DNA of 64,000 nucleotides from Triatoma infestans (lineage: Eukaryota > Arthropoda > Insecta > Hemiptera > Reduviidae): the NCBI GenBank assembly GCA_011037195.1, contig JAAEAF010006550.1:1-64000 (forward strand). Reading direction: 5' to 3'. The notes beneath the pieces are model-generated. The model was given only the letters and a program-made list of their open reading frames with translations, ran no database searches and had not been told where the DNA came from. The stretch's first letter is position 1. Each line of letters opens with the position of its first letter. The translations under genes were made by a program, and so were the position numbers. Of this stretch, positions 36,345 through 47,115 are shown one piece after another.

Positions 36345-37735
36345 TGACACGATCGCAATACTTCCAATTACTACAATAGAATATGATAAGAAAAGCATTG
36401 CTGGGAAATTTGTAGGTACTACGTAGGTATGTTGTTTTCGAATAAATATTTAAAAATTCTTAAAATTAAGATTTATTCCTCTAATTAGCTAATCCTTATT
36501 TTTTGTTCATTCCTTACTTTCAGGATTTTGCTGAAAAAGCACTTGTTAACTGAACATGGCTGAAATGCAAATATTTGACTTAGTTTTAAGAAAACAGCAG
36601 GCAGTCTTTTTCATTTTAAAAAAACTCTAAATAGATATTCAGGTGAATTCACTTTTTGCAACGAGGGGAGAAAAAAAGAAAAAGTAATCGACCAACCAAA
36701 CCGGCTTTTAATGAGTTGAGTCCTCTTATCCTCTCTCACTCACTCCCTTACACTCTCTTTATCTACTGTTCTATTTGAAATTATGCTGTATTTCAAAACA
36801 GTTGAACTGTAGTAGTATCTAGTCTCTATCTTAGGAAATTAATTCCTTTTCTTTTTTTGTTATGCACAATATGTAGCGCACAAGTGTAGCGTTTCTTTTG
36901 GGTGAGAATAGAAAATTATAACATAAATAGACAATAATGTAAATATTCGAACGTTTTAAAAGTCTTGAAGTTTGGTGTTCTCAAACTTTTTGATATCGTG
37001 CCTCCTTAAGGATGAGTCCATGACTCCAGGGCTGTCTGACAACTACATAATTACAACTTGTATTTTTCAATTAAGCCCATTATTTTTGTTAAATCATTTA
37101 TTACGAAATCCATGCAATATTGTTTAATATTGTGACAACAAAAATGGTATAAAAAATACACAACAACAAAAGCAAGTAAAATAGAAGTGATAAATATAAA
37201 TCAATAATAAGTAACATAGAATACGAATGCGAAATCGTTAAAATTTTATATTTTGTAGTTCATTTAAATATTTTTGTCGCTATATTTTAATTTTTTGTCG
37301 TGAGATTTACATCTTTTGTCATTTAATTATTAAATTTGTCATTCTATGAATATTTTGTTGAGATTTATTTTTTTGAAGATTTATAATTATTATTATTCTG
37401 TCAGGCCGACAAATGGCACCTTTAAAATGAAGTAGCTATTAAATAGGTTTGCATGTTTGGTTTTTATTTATTATTATTATATCTTTTTTATTATTAAATT
37501 ATTTAATGCAGCTGGTAATTTAGGCAAACTTTTTTTATTTTTTTTCAATATGTCAACATGCAACATTGATATTACATGTAATAAGATTACAAAATTTACA
37601 TTTTAAATATACTGTGAAAATAAATTGTTAGTGAATATGTACAATTTTGGAAATGAATATTAACTGCCGATAATAAATTCAAGAATATACAGTAAAGATA
37701 AAATAGAAATGTTCAAAATTTAAAGTTTTTCAAAG
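36345..37735. other. AT-rich stretch with possible hAT-type end
   Basis: No gene. At 36974-37010 GGTGTTCTCAAACTTTTTG and a following GATATCGTGCC resemble the terminal text of some hAT transposons. I found no matching opposite end, so this is weak. Confidence 0.3.
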
Positions 37736-38159
37736 TCCCATTTATTAAAAAAATTGATAAATCCTGCATGATCAGTTCTCAATACACAGCTGATAAGCCT
37801 AGCTCTGGCGCTTTCTAATAGTAGACACATATAAATATATATTTGATGGGTGATTCATATTACTGGTGTGATCATAAGGTAAGCTAAGCCAAGGTGAATC
37901 TATAATATGAAATCTATAAAGATACTGTCTGCTTGGAGCTGGTACTTTTAATAGTTGGGTTAACCGGTAATTGATTTTTAGATTTAGTTTATGTCTTATA
38001 TGAACGTAAGCGATAAATTTCTTTGCAAAATTACCTTTTTGTGAGTTTGAACTCAAGTAAGCAACGGGCCACCTGGAGACTGGTAAAATTTAGACGTCCA
38101 AATATTTCTAAATATTGGGTGAAAATGTGGGTGGGTCCGCAATGCTGGATAACATCTGG

Positions 38160-38195
38160 TATTTTGTTCCTGACCGGTTTCGGATATTTATCCAT
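38160..38195 (-). ncRNA. Hammerhead-like core, reverse arm, one core change
   Basis: The minus strand reads CTAATGA (G5 changed to A), an extra T, GGAT, AAAT, ATCC, GAAACCGGTC. Everything else matches the forward copy at 38317. Confidence 0.55.
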
Positions 38196-38316
38196 CATTA
38201 GAGCAAATTCACTAAGTTCATATATGTCATATGCGACATATTAGGTACAACCAACAAATGTGAGTGTAACAGAAACATTACGTTGAAGTGAACTCTCTAC
38301 ATGAACTTGGTGTGAA

Positions 38317-38358
38317 TTTGCTCTGACGATGGATGAAAATCCGAAACCGGTCAGGAAC
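38317..38358 (+). ncRNA. Hammerhead ribozyme candidate, intact core
   Basis: CTGACGA (38323-38329), one extra T (38330), GGAT with GAAA tetraloop and ATCC (helix II, 4 perfect pairs), GAAA (38343-38346), then ACCGGTC. ACCGGT is self-complementary and can give a 2-bp helix III with a CG loop or a 6-bp helix in a dimer. Cleavage would follow C38352. Helix I is TC/AG, one G-G mismatch, then TT/AA. Minimal helix III is known in hammerheads of animal repeats. The extra base after A9 is unusual but has a natural precedent in a viroid hammerhead. Confidence 0.65.
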
Positions 38359-38409
38359 AAAATCAATATGCATCCTACGACGGATACAATACCAGATTTT
38401 TAAATATCT

Positions 38410-39365
38410 TAAATATTTTGATATAAAACTATTTTAAGAATTAAGAAATATAGGTCAATCAAAAAACTATGTATCTAAATTTTAATTCGAATCAATAGAA
38501 TGTAATTAATTACATTTTAGTTTAGTAATCTATAATTATTATATTATTTATTAGTACATTTCTTTCGACGGCATTTATATAAAATTAATCGTTTTTGCCA
38601 GACACTTGCCAGCGTTTGTTGTCTACAAATTTACCAATATTTGGATTTAATAACAGAGAACAAACTAATTCATGATGTTAGAAATATTATGGTTATCAGT
38701 TAATCTTTCATACACAAAACTAAATTATTGTTTATATTATGAGTACATATCCCGAAGCTGCGTAAAATTTGTACAGCAAACATTTTCATTCTGGATTTAT
38801 TCTCTAAATGTATTTTTGGAATTCCCATACTCGTTAAGAAATGTCTTTGAAATTTTACGTTTCTATAATAAGTTTTAAGTACATCAATACGTTTTATTTA
38901 TTTCAGTTAAATAAAGGATCTGCTTATATCACTCCTTCAGATTATTAAAGTACTAAATAATTTTAATAAAAAAGTTTTTTAAATATTACAAATAGCACAA
39001 GAGAGATTTGGGTATTTAGATTTCCAAGCTATAGATGATTGTCTATCGGTGTCACACTGGTATACAGACAAACAAAACTGTTTGCAGTCGGCACCCTTTC
39101 ATCTACTTTCTATGTCGCCGCTTTTTACCATTCCTTCATCTTCTTTTTGTCTACCGTCTGCGCTGTGACTACCAACCGATCATTCTTAAAAACTCTTCAG
39201 TCTATTGAATATTCTTTTATATTAGTCATCGTTCTGTTACTATCTTCTGTTTCTTTTGGTTCTTTCTTTGCTTGTCTCCTTTTCATTCTTTTATTCTTTT
39301 AAAAGACAATTAAATAATACAGAAATCCAACAGAATTATACGTTACAACATTTATTAGATAATTA
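38410..39365. other. AT-rich stretch, no gene seen
   Basis: The frame at 39039-39302 is T-rich and gives a hydrophobic translation without a domain; I do not consider it a gene. Confidence 0.4.
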
Positions 39366-39369
39366 TTAC

Positions 39370-39711
39370 TTTATCTTTCTACACTTAATGAAAAGTATTG
39401 CGAACTTATCGATAAGATGAAAAAAAAAACTTATTTTATGTCAACCAGAATGTGAAAAAAAATTATTTGCCTAACGTTTAGTCTGTGGATGCATCTGCCT
39501 GTTTTGTGTGTGTGTGGCTGAAAAAAATATCTAAGAAACGAAAACATATAGAAAGCTGAAACTGATTTTCTGTTCAGAAAATCGCACGAAGGTTTTGATC
39601 AAGATCTATCGCACCGGAAGAGCGACTTTACTGAACTGTTTTTCATTTTTTTTTGCGATTTTCTCGAAAATGATACCAGAGAAATTTTTTTAACGTTCGT
39701 TTACTATCTAT
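39370..39711 (+). repeat. R-family repeat, forward copy interrupted by SINE2
   Basis: GAAAAGTATTGCGAAC near the start, TGTGTGTGTG at 39507, GCGATTTTCTCGAAAATG and the following block are in family order. The copy stops at the SINE2 insertion. Family-like text (ACTTCAGCGACTTC) resumes near 39995. Confidence 0.6.
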
Positions 39712-39905
39712 GTAGGAGCAGTAGTTGGTGTAGTGGTTATGAGTGTGGACTTGTAATTGGGAGGTTCCCAGTTCAAGTCCGCGTATAACTGCTAAATTTG
39801 ATTATATTCGTTTAAACAATGTTAACAGTAAAGTAGGTAATCTGGGCCATGACACCTAATTTGTCCGCCTGAAAAAAATCAGCATTACTCTACTTACTAT
39901 AAGTA
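39712..39905 (+). repeat. SINE2 (tRNA-derived), forward copy
   Basis: The tRNA-like head has TTGGTGTAGTGGTTATGAGTG (A-box region, written here to 20 bases plus one change), an anticodon-arm-like part and a B box GTTCAAGTCC. The body includes ACACCTAATTTG and CCGCCTGAAAAAA. Its inverted partner is at 40978-41190. It differs from SINE1 in both head and body. Confidence 0.8.
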
Positions 39906-40139
39906 GGCATATAAATGTCTATAATTTTAATATGAACTTAAAAATTGTTTGAATTTACAGAATAGGTTCCTGGGTTTTTTGGAATTTTTTCTAAAACGAC
40001 TTCAGCGACTTCTTTTTAAACTTGGAATGAATGGTAACGGCTGAGATTTAGGCGTATCATTTTTTCCTTGCAACCTTATGTGGTGAAATTGATTATAGAA
40101 ATCATATGACTTTAAATTTGCGATAAAAGTGCTACCTGG

Positions 40140-40205
40140 ATTCCAGTGTATTGCCATCATCCGGTATTTTATCAGTCGTAGCATGCATATTGGTTTTGCT
40201 CCTAC
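40140..40205 (-). repeat. Family H, outer segment only
   Basis: CCGGTATTTTATCAGTCG and TAGCATGCATATTGG match the outer part of family H in reverse. It is truncated before the hammerhead core. Confidence 0.65.
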
Positions 40206-40770
40206 CGTGCCCTATTAAAAATACCTTTACAAATGCCACCACATCTCTCTCAACATATACTTAATGTAATTTAAATATCAATTAATATTATTTAAAATAA
40301 GCATGATAAATAATAACGCACACATTTGATGTCCTTTATTACTAATTTAAAATCATCTCCAATTTGCTGTTTGCTATCACCTTCTTACATATCAATTTAC
40401 TTACATGTTCTCTTATATTAACCCTGCTTCTTTTTCACATTTATTTCTTACTTGTACAAACTTTTCACTGTCCATAAACTTTGCATTGCCTTTCTTTAAA
40501 ATTCATCCATTAATTGCCTTTCCTTAAAATTTATCTAATCTTATTAGTACAGTTTACTCCTGAAATAACTTATCCCTCCCCCAATAAAAATGACTTGATA
40601 AAACACTGAGCATGCTTAACAACCGTCTTAAAATTTAGTTATAAAGTATTCTTCAAAACATGCTATTTATTACACACTATTTCCTAATGCCTAATCACAA
40701 TTTATAATAATTTCACTTTGTCATGAAACACACACATGTAGTAACATAACCTTATAACCTTCCCACATAT
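40206..40770. other. AT-rich DNA between opposed family H pieces
   Basis: No gene or RNA recognised. Because it is flanked by a reverse and a forward family H piece, it may be the interior of a larger fold-back element. Confidence 0.4.
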
Positions 40771-40975
40771 ATACAACCAACAAGTGTGAGTCTACAGAAA
40801 CATTTCGTTGAAGTGAACTCTCTACACGAACTTGGCGAATTTGCTCTGACGATGGATGAATATCCGAAACCGGTCAGGAACATAACTAGTATGCATGCTA
40901 CGACGGATAAAATACTGGATGTTATCCAGCAATGCGGACCCAGCCACATTTTCAATATTACCATCATGTTTTGAG
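40771..40975 (+). repeat. Family H, forward copy
   Basis: Full set of blocks: ACAACCAACAAGTGTGAG, TTCGTTGAAGTGAACTC, ACGAACTTGGCGAATTTG, the hammerhead core, ATGCATGCTACGACGG, ATACTGGATGTTATCCAGC. It closely matches 38249-38400 and extends further at its outer end. Confidence 0.85.
40841..40881 (+). ncRNA. Hammerhead ribozyme candidate, second intact core
   Basis: CTGACGA (40846-40852), an extra T, GGAT, GAAT loop, ATCC, GAAA (40866-40869), ACCGGTC with predicted cleavage after C40875. Helix I pairs TC/AG and TT/AA around a G-G mismatch, as at 38317. The only difference from the 38317 copy in this stretch is in the helix II loop (GAAT for GAAA), which leaves the stem intact. Confidence 0.65.
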
Positions 40976-40977
40976 TA

Positions 40978-41190
40978 AGTAAAAAGTAAAAAAAGTAAAG
41001 TAATGTCATTTTTTCAGGCGAGCTTAACGTCCAAACTACCAAATTAGGTGTTATTGGACGGGGGGAAGCAAAACTCATATTAACATTTTTATACCAATAT
41101 AAAATTTAGCAGTATACGCGGGACTCGAACTGGGGGTCCTCCCAATTTCAAGTCCATGCTCCTAACCACTACCATAACACCCGCCCTATC
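40978..41190 (-). repeat. SINE2 (tRNA-derived), reverse copy
   Basis: Minus strand: a TAGTGGTTAGGAGCATGGAC head, B box GTTCGAGTCC, then the shared ACACCTAATTTGG and CGCCTGAAAAAATG body. Opposite orientation to 39712-39905, 1.1 kb apart. Confidence 0.8.
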
Positions 41191-41287
41191 ATGTTTGATT
41201 AAAAATTCCAAGTTTAAAGGAAATTTGTCAATTTTATAATTGTATTAATTGCAATAAGAGAAAGCAGAGTAAATATTTTACCAATTT

Positions 41288-41410
41288 TACTTTCTCTTAC
41301 TCCTAGTAAGAGGAAGTATTGTAATCGTGTCAAATTTTCGATATCGAGTTTTCACCGGAAATATCCGTTTTGAGGTCCCCTGAGTCCAAAAAAGTGGTTT
41401 TTAGCAAATG

Positions 41411-41470
<60 letters not shown>

Positions 41471-42277
41471 GAACAGCATAGCTCAAAAACGAAAAATCGT
41501 AGAAAGTTGAAATTTGATATTCCGTTTAGGTCACCATGGGATCTGACTGTACGTTATCTGTAAAAATTCCTCAACCGGAAGTACCACTTTACTAGTTGGA
41601 TTTTTTACTTTTTTGCGATTTTCTCAAAAATGGCTCCGACGATTTTCTTTAAACTTTAAACGTCAACCACAAATACAAAGAGCTACAACTTTTATTGAAA
41701 CATTTCTCCGGGAAAATGCATGAAGGGCACTTTTGGGGGAGGGGTGGGGTTAGGTTTCCATCCAAAGTGCTATTTCAGTTTATTAGACAATTCTGCCATC
41801 TAAATAATGTTAATTAGAATTAAATATGTTGTTGAAATTCTGAGTTTGAAAAAAATCGGATAACCGGAAGTGCGTTTACTTTACCACTTTACTAAATGAT
41901 TTATTCACTTTTTCGCAATTTTCTCAAAAATGGCTCTGACGATTTTTTTGAAACTTCGTATATAAACTAAACATGCAAAGATCTACAACTTTTATCTAAA
42001 ACATTTCTCTGGGAAATTTCTTTTAAGAGCACTTTTAGGGGAGGGGGGTTAGATTTTCATCAAAGTGGTATCCTAGTTCATTATACAATTCTATCATCCA
42101 AACATAATTAGTTAGAAATAAATAGATGGCTGAAATTCCGAGTTTCAAGAAAATTAGTAAACCGGAAGTGCGCTTTTACTGAACAGTTTTTTCAGTTTTC
42201 GACGAATTTCATTAAATTTGGTACACAAAGTATAAAATTTGTCAATATCATTTTGAGAACTGGAGTAAGAGAAAGTA
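41288..42277 (+). mobile_element. R-family reference copy with 16-bp inverted ends
   Basis: The ends TACTTTCTCTTACTCC (41288-41303) and GGAGTAAGAGAAAGTA (42262-42277) are exact reverse complements. Inside, two units of about 300 bases (about 41570-41860 and 41870-42160) repeat CCGGAAGT, TTTCTCAAAAATGGCTC, TTTTAAACTT-like and GGGGAGGGG blocks. A GT array lies at 41413-41468. There is no coding region. A non-autonomous DNA transposon or a dispersed satellite unit both fit. The left flank (41180-41287) is another unit's end, so copies may be arranged in tandem. Confidence 0.75.
41413..41468. repeat. (GT)n microsatellite inside an R copy
   Basis: About 25 GT units ending in TATGTATGTATG. Other R copies carry shorter GT/CA text at the same internal place. 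Confidence 0.95.
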
Positions 42278-42279
42278 GT

Positions 42280-43740
42280 GTAAATATTTTCACACCAATT
42301 TTTTCTTTTCTTGTAGAACAAAATGCGCCTCTCTTGCACTTTCCATGACATATTTTCCTTAATTTACCGAATTTCCAATTAAAAATGGAGGAATATTCAA
42401 GCCGTTATGACCGCTTTTAGTGGATTTGCACCGCATTTAGTGGTACATCTTTTGGTCATCTCAAAAACGTGATGAACCGCTGCCGGACATTTTTTTTTCT
42501 GGAAAACATGTGGATAGAATATAATAGAGATTCCTATAGACAGTTATATTGGTTGGCGACCTTGGGCAATTACAATCCTCTAATCATGTAGTTGCACAAT
42601 TTTATTCAAGAAACTGGATCATCACTTTAGAGCCATCACTAGAAACTAAATCAGAACGCTCTTACCAAGAATAGATTTAACACCCTAAATGCGAGGAGGC
42701 TAGTAGGATATATCAGAGACAAACAAAATTTAGAATCACGCGCGAAAATTTGTTTCGGAAAAGGATAAATAATGCTTGACAAGTATTTTTAAAAGATTTA
42801 TAGTAAAAAAAAATTTTGAAATAAAAGTGTTTTCTAAGAAATCATAATCTTTATTTAAAAAGTGAATTAAAAATATCAGAGAAAAGTACAGAATATAATA
42901 TAAAAACGTTGCAATGGGAGAAACAGTAAATCTACGCACACATTATGTCCGACCCGTTATTGCCATTTTGTCAGTAACGATTCATTTGAAAGAATTCACC
43001 GATAGATAGATGAATAGGGTGAATGGAACAACAGATGTATTCACATTACTGTGATATTTATATATACATCATTTTGTTCAGACATAATTATACGTTCTTA
43101 TAATGTACCTCTCACTCGCACTGTCATGAATATAGCCATTAAAAACTTGGTATTTAGAGGCATATAATATGACACTGGTACTTTTATGTATTTATATATA
43201 TATGTGTGTGTGTGTGTGTGAGTAAATATTAATATGCCCTAGCGAACATCTCATTCAATAATATGTTCACCAAATCGAAGATAAAAAAAAATAACGCATT
43301 AAAAACAGTGACATAATCAGTCAAATATATCACTACTTTGTTTTTTTCATTATTATTAAAATTATAATGCACTTAATACAAGGAACTGAGACATTAATTA
43401 ATAAGAAAGGCTCAAGGCTGTTTTATTAGTTTTACAATAATTTTATAATTTATTAAATTTAATTTGATTTAATTGGTTTTTAAATCGATTAAATCAATCG
43501 GTTCCTAGTTTTTAATTACTTCAATAATTTCTGAGATTAACTAAGGAAGTGTATCTTTCTTAATCCTTCATAGCTCAAAAGAATTGATATGAAATGATCA
43601 TATACGACTTTCTTTTAATGAAGTTCAATCCTATTTGTCAAACATTCGAGAAAATTCAAGTTAAATTTGAAAGTTAAGTTTAACTTATTGATTTCCTGTA
43701 AAACCAAATTAATTTCTCTATAATTTGGTGGGAAGGGGAG
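42280..43740. other. AT-rich stretch with a short TA/TG repeat
   Basis: No gene. 43193-43221 is a (TA)n(TG)n run. Confidence 0.45.
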
Positions 43741-43755
43741 GTGAATTTTTTTTGC

Positions 43756-43885
43756 GTCCGAGATTGTTCTCACATGTCACCTGGATAACCAAATAAACGA
43801 ACAAATATCAGTCGCCAATGCATCGTAAAATTTTATATTGGGCCACCGGAACGCAGAATAGCTGAATAGCCGAAGTCATGGCGTA
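43756..43885 (-). repeat. Unnamed repeat family X, reverse copy
   Basis: Reverse complement of 53688-53825 over about 120 bases, including GTGAGAACAATCTCGGAC and GCTATTCAGC ends. It is not recognised as SINE, LINE or R family. Confidence 0.7.
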
Positions 43886-43889
43886 GGTA

Positions 43890-44280
43890 GAAAACAAAAG
43901 TTTGAATGAAAATTTAAAACTTTTGCAGTTTGCAAATTTAAAGAAAATCATTCTAATAATTTTCTCGAAAGAAAATCCTAAAAATTTCAGAAACCTGTCC
44001 TATAAATTGGCACTTTTGTTGCAATCCTTAAATCTAGCGACGCATTTAATTGGTAATAATTATATAATATAGACGGGATCATCGTACATTAAACATTGAA
44101 GAGAATCACTTCAGAGGAATGCTTAAAGTTGCCGAACTTTCAAAACTTAAATTTATGGAAATTCTTTCATATTAAGTTCAATAATCGGGTATATGTATAA
44201 TTAATTTACGAAGTTTGAAGAAAATCGATTATTTTTTGTTTATTTTTTTTTGCGAAAATCTCGTAAAACTGAAAAATCTA
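43890..44280. repeat. R-family-like fragments
   Basis: AAATTTAAAGAAAATCATT.TAATAATTTTCTCG and GTTTGAAGAAAATCGATT are family-like but weak. Confidence 0.35.
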
Positions 44281-44284
44281 TTCA

Positions 44285-45735
44285 GCAAATTTGCCAGATT
44301 TGTGCCGGATACAACATATGTATCTACTTGGAATTTCAAGTCCCAGCTCTAAGAGTGGGCTTCCAGGCCTTATTGCTGTAATAACAGAAAATCTATAGTG
44401 ATAACTCCCTCTATGTTTCCATGGCCTCATCAGCTGGAATAACAGCTCGGATTCCCTATTCTTCAGCAGATGGTTCAGCCTCAACAGATCCTTCATTCGA
44501 CGGGATTGGAAGAATTACCATTTGATAACATTTTGCGACTCTTTTCTTTTTTTCAAACTTTTCCACAGGATCTGTAGAAGTGTAAGTCATCAAGGTTTGA
44601 TGAATATCTTAATCAAATATCAAGGGATATCACTGATTATTTTGGGGTTCGGTAAAGAATGAACCAGCTCGTTCCATCATCAATCATTTTGGAAAGTCGC
44701 CAAGTACGTAGCACCAGGTGAGAATCAGTCAAGTATGTGGTGAATGAGTGCTGATGGATAATTTCTGCTATAACATAATATAAAAAAAACATTAGGGCAA
44801 TTTATTGTTGAACATTCCAAACTTGGAAAAAATTTGTCTATATATAATTGGTAATTACTCTAAAAATTTAATATTGAAAGTATTTTAAATAAATCTTTTT
44901 CCTATTCAAATTAAAAAAACTAAAAAGGATACCTATAACGAAATTAAGACATATTGACATAATTAAAACAGAAAAAAAATAAATAAATAAATACGTAAGA
45001 TTCAAGGAACATAGTTTTATATATATATATATATCAAGTTATTTAAAGAGTCTAACCATGTTTTGGCATTCTACACGTAGTCTGTAATGCATCACGTGCC
45101 TTCCTAACCAAGTCTCGTGACCAAATTATTTTCATCAATAATAGCCACCACCAATTCATTAAATAATATTTGTTTTAATTTGTTTCCATTCTATTTTATT
45201 ACAATATTTTTATTTTATTTCAAAGCCGAAATATTTTAATGAAGCGTTTAAGTATTTTTAATAAAGCTTTGCAATAATATTTTTTTTTTAATGTTTAAAA
45301 TTCAATGTTTTTTTTAAATATTTTTGATGAATATAATTAAATTATTTAAATCTATATATATTAGTTTATTAGTAAAATGTTTATTGTAATTGTTGTTTCC
45401 TTTATTAATTAGATTTATTCTCTTAAAAAAGAATATTGCTTATCGAATTGTGAACTGTTCGTATAATGTGCGTGTGGCCGCTTATTATGTACTTGAAGTC
45501 TAGATGTGCATTGGACTGTTTAAGAAACCAAAATTAAAGAAATATTAGACAAAATATTGCATTTTTAAAAACTACCACGACGAAAGCTTGGTAAAAAATT
45601 TGTCTTATTCTCAGTCTCTCAAAAGATCTTGATTATCGTCTTTTCAATGTTAAAAATTAGACCAAGTTTTAAGTTTTATAATATAGAAAATTCCAGCGTA
45701 TTTCTAAGAAAAATAATAAGTAAAATTGAAGGAAG
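44285..45735. other. Intergenic stretch, no gene seen
   Basis: 44280-44520 is GC-richer with a 72-codon minus-strand frame that I do not recognise. The rest is AT-rich, with a TA run at 45019-45034. Confidence 0.4.
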
Positions 45736-45736
45736 G

Positions 45737-45966
45737 GAATAGCTAAGTGGTTAGCGTGCTGGTCTCCCACGCGGAGGGACCCGGGTTCAAGTCCAGCTGT
45801 GCTACCCTTACTTAGATTTTTTCTTCCCAGGAGCCTCTACAGCTCACTGTCCTGTGATAGACAGTGTTGTCTGTAACTAGAGAACCTGTCCGGAGGCCGG
45901 CAGTGCACTAAGAAGGCTCCGGGCACCAATGACCATAGATGTTGACGCGCCTTAAAAAAAATAAAT
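45737..45966 (+). repeat. SINE1 (tRNA-derived), full-length reference copy
   Basis: The head has AGCTAAGTGGTTAGCGTGC (A box), GGTCTCCCACGCGGAGG, and B box GGTTCAAGTCC. The body has GCTGTGCTACCCTTACTTAG, GAGCCTCTACAGCTCACTG, GATAGACAGTGTTG, CCGGAGGCCGGCAGTGCAC and GAAGGCTCCGGGCACC. The tail has GATGTTGACGCGCCTTAAAA. Polymerase III boxes are intact by eye. No clear target-site duplication was found. Confidence 0.9.
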
Positions 45967-46594
45967 AAAGTTTTACCCAAAAATAATATTTGGAGCCATG
46001 AAGCAGAATTATGGTTGTGCAATGAACAACATGTCGAATCTTCGCCAGTTCAAACACTTTTGCCGAATTAATCAATTGAAAAGAACAATGCATCGTCTAA
46101 ATCTCCAATCGCACCATTCATCATTTTGTTAAAATACCATATGTTAACGAATTAATTCAAATTCGATAGCAAAGTTTCATTAACAATCTAACGAATTACC
46201 CGAACCCCATTGTACAATTACTATTGCCCCAGTCAACCATCCCGTTAATTCACAGATCGTTTAAAACGATGTTGGCCCCCGTGACATTGCTGTTTCCCAA
46301 ACTCCATCTGGAACCTAGAGAAAGATACTAGCCACTGGCTGGTATCTCTCTTCAGTCATCCCGGTTGTGGGGCTCTGAACTATCAAAATGAACACAACTG
46401 GTACATGCACTATGCTGATGCATATTAGATGTATAGTGCCAAATAAATACGTTTTTTTAAACAAAAGTTTCACTTTAAAATGATTTTATACTGGTAGCAA
46501 ATGTTTGCTGTTTATGATTGCTGAACAAAAAAAAAAAAAGGATCCTGATACTATACTGATACCTAGAACTTAATTTCCGTCTTTACTAGAACAA

Positions 46595-46625
46595 AATGAA
46601 GCATGCTATGACGGATAAAAATCGT
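46595..46625 (+). repeat. Family H outer fragment
   Basis: GAAGCATGCTATGACGGATAAA matches the outer ATGCTACGACGGATAAA block. It is a short remnant adjoining a Jockey-like tail. Confidence 0.4.
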
Positions 46626-47115
46626 AGATATCGAACTCCATGGTCCTTGCTGAACTACAAGCTCTTCCGTCTCAAATCCTATGCCGCATTGTAAATGTTT
46701 CTTTCTATATCATTTATAACATACCGATTCATGAAGATCGTAAAACATCCTTTTCATGCATCGAACTAGTTAAAACTCTTTGCAGCTAATTCCACCAAAC
46801 TTATCAACACACACTAATTCCTTTAGCAGCTGTGCTCAAATTCGTAGATACTTCCTTCAGATATTTCGCTTCAATACTTGAAGACAACTGAGGCATCTTG
46901 ATCCCGTGATCACATGGTGGACTAATGATCCACATCCACATTCACTGATCCACAATTCATTCAATGATCCACACACATTCATGATTGACCACATCAATGG
47001 CCAATGATCACCATTCAAGATCCTCTTACGTATTTATCTTATACATTTTATCCTATTGCACCACTGTAAATAACCACCAAGAAAGTTATAAAAAATAAAT
47101 AAAAAAAATAGAAAA
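46620..47115 (+). pseudogene. Jockey-like LINE 3' end
   Basis: Encodes LQALPSQILCRIVNVSFYI, IPIHEDRKTS and ELVKTLCS, comparable to LQ..QSKILR.I.NAPFY and TIHNDLKIP..TEL in Jockey elements. Its 3' UTR (GATCACATGGTGGACTAATG) resembles that of the copy at 10160. It ends in an A-rich tail at about 47090-47115. Stops interrupt the frame. Confidence 0.65.

Larger units (their letters stand above)
38127..38400. repeat. Family H fold-back pair, best preserved
   Basis: The reverse arm 38127-38222 and the forward arm 38249-38400 face each other. Each runs from an inner GTGAGTGTAACAG-side segment to the hammerhead core and on to the outer GTAGCATGC/ATCCTACGACGG and ACATCTGGTA segments, although the reverse arm lacks part of the outer block. 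It has no coding capacity. Confidence 0.8.

Noticed and set aside
36974..37060. Complete hAT transposon
   Set aside because: Only one end-like text was seen, with no opposite end and no transposase.
39039..39302. Hydrophobic 87-codon frame resembling a membrane protein
   Set aside because: T-rich DNA gives hydrophobic translations by itself; no other support.
39715..39790. Functional tRNA gene
   Set aside because: Same reason: a tRNA-like head fused to a repeated body (SINE2) with an inverted second copy.
44278..44520. 72-codon minus-strand frame in GC-richer DNA
   Set aside because: Could be an old element or exon fragment, but no motif is readable; left unassigned.
45737..45805. Functional tRNA gene
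   Set aside because: A and B boxes are present, but the head continues into the SINE1 body seen in other copies, and a full cloverleaf was not evident.
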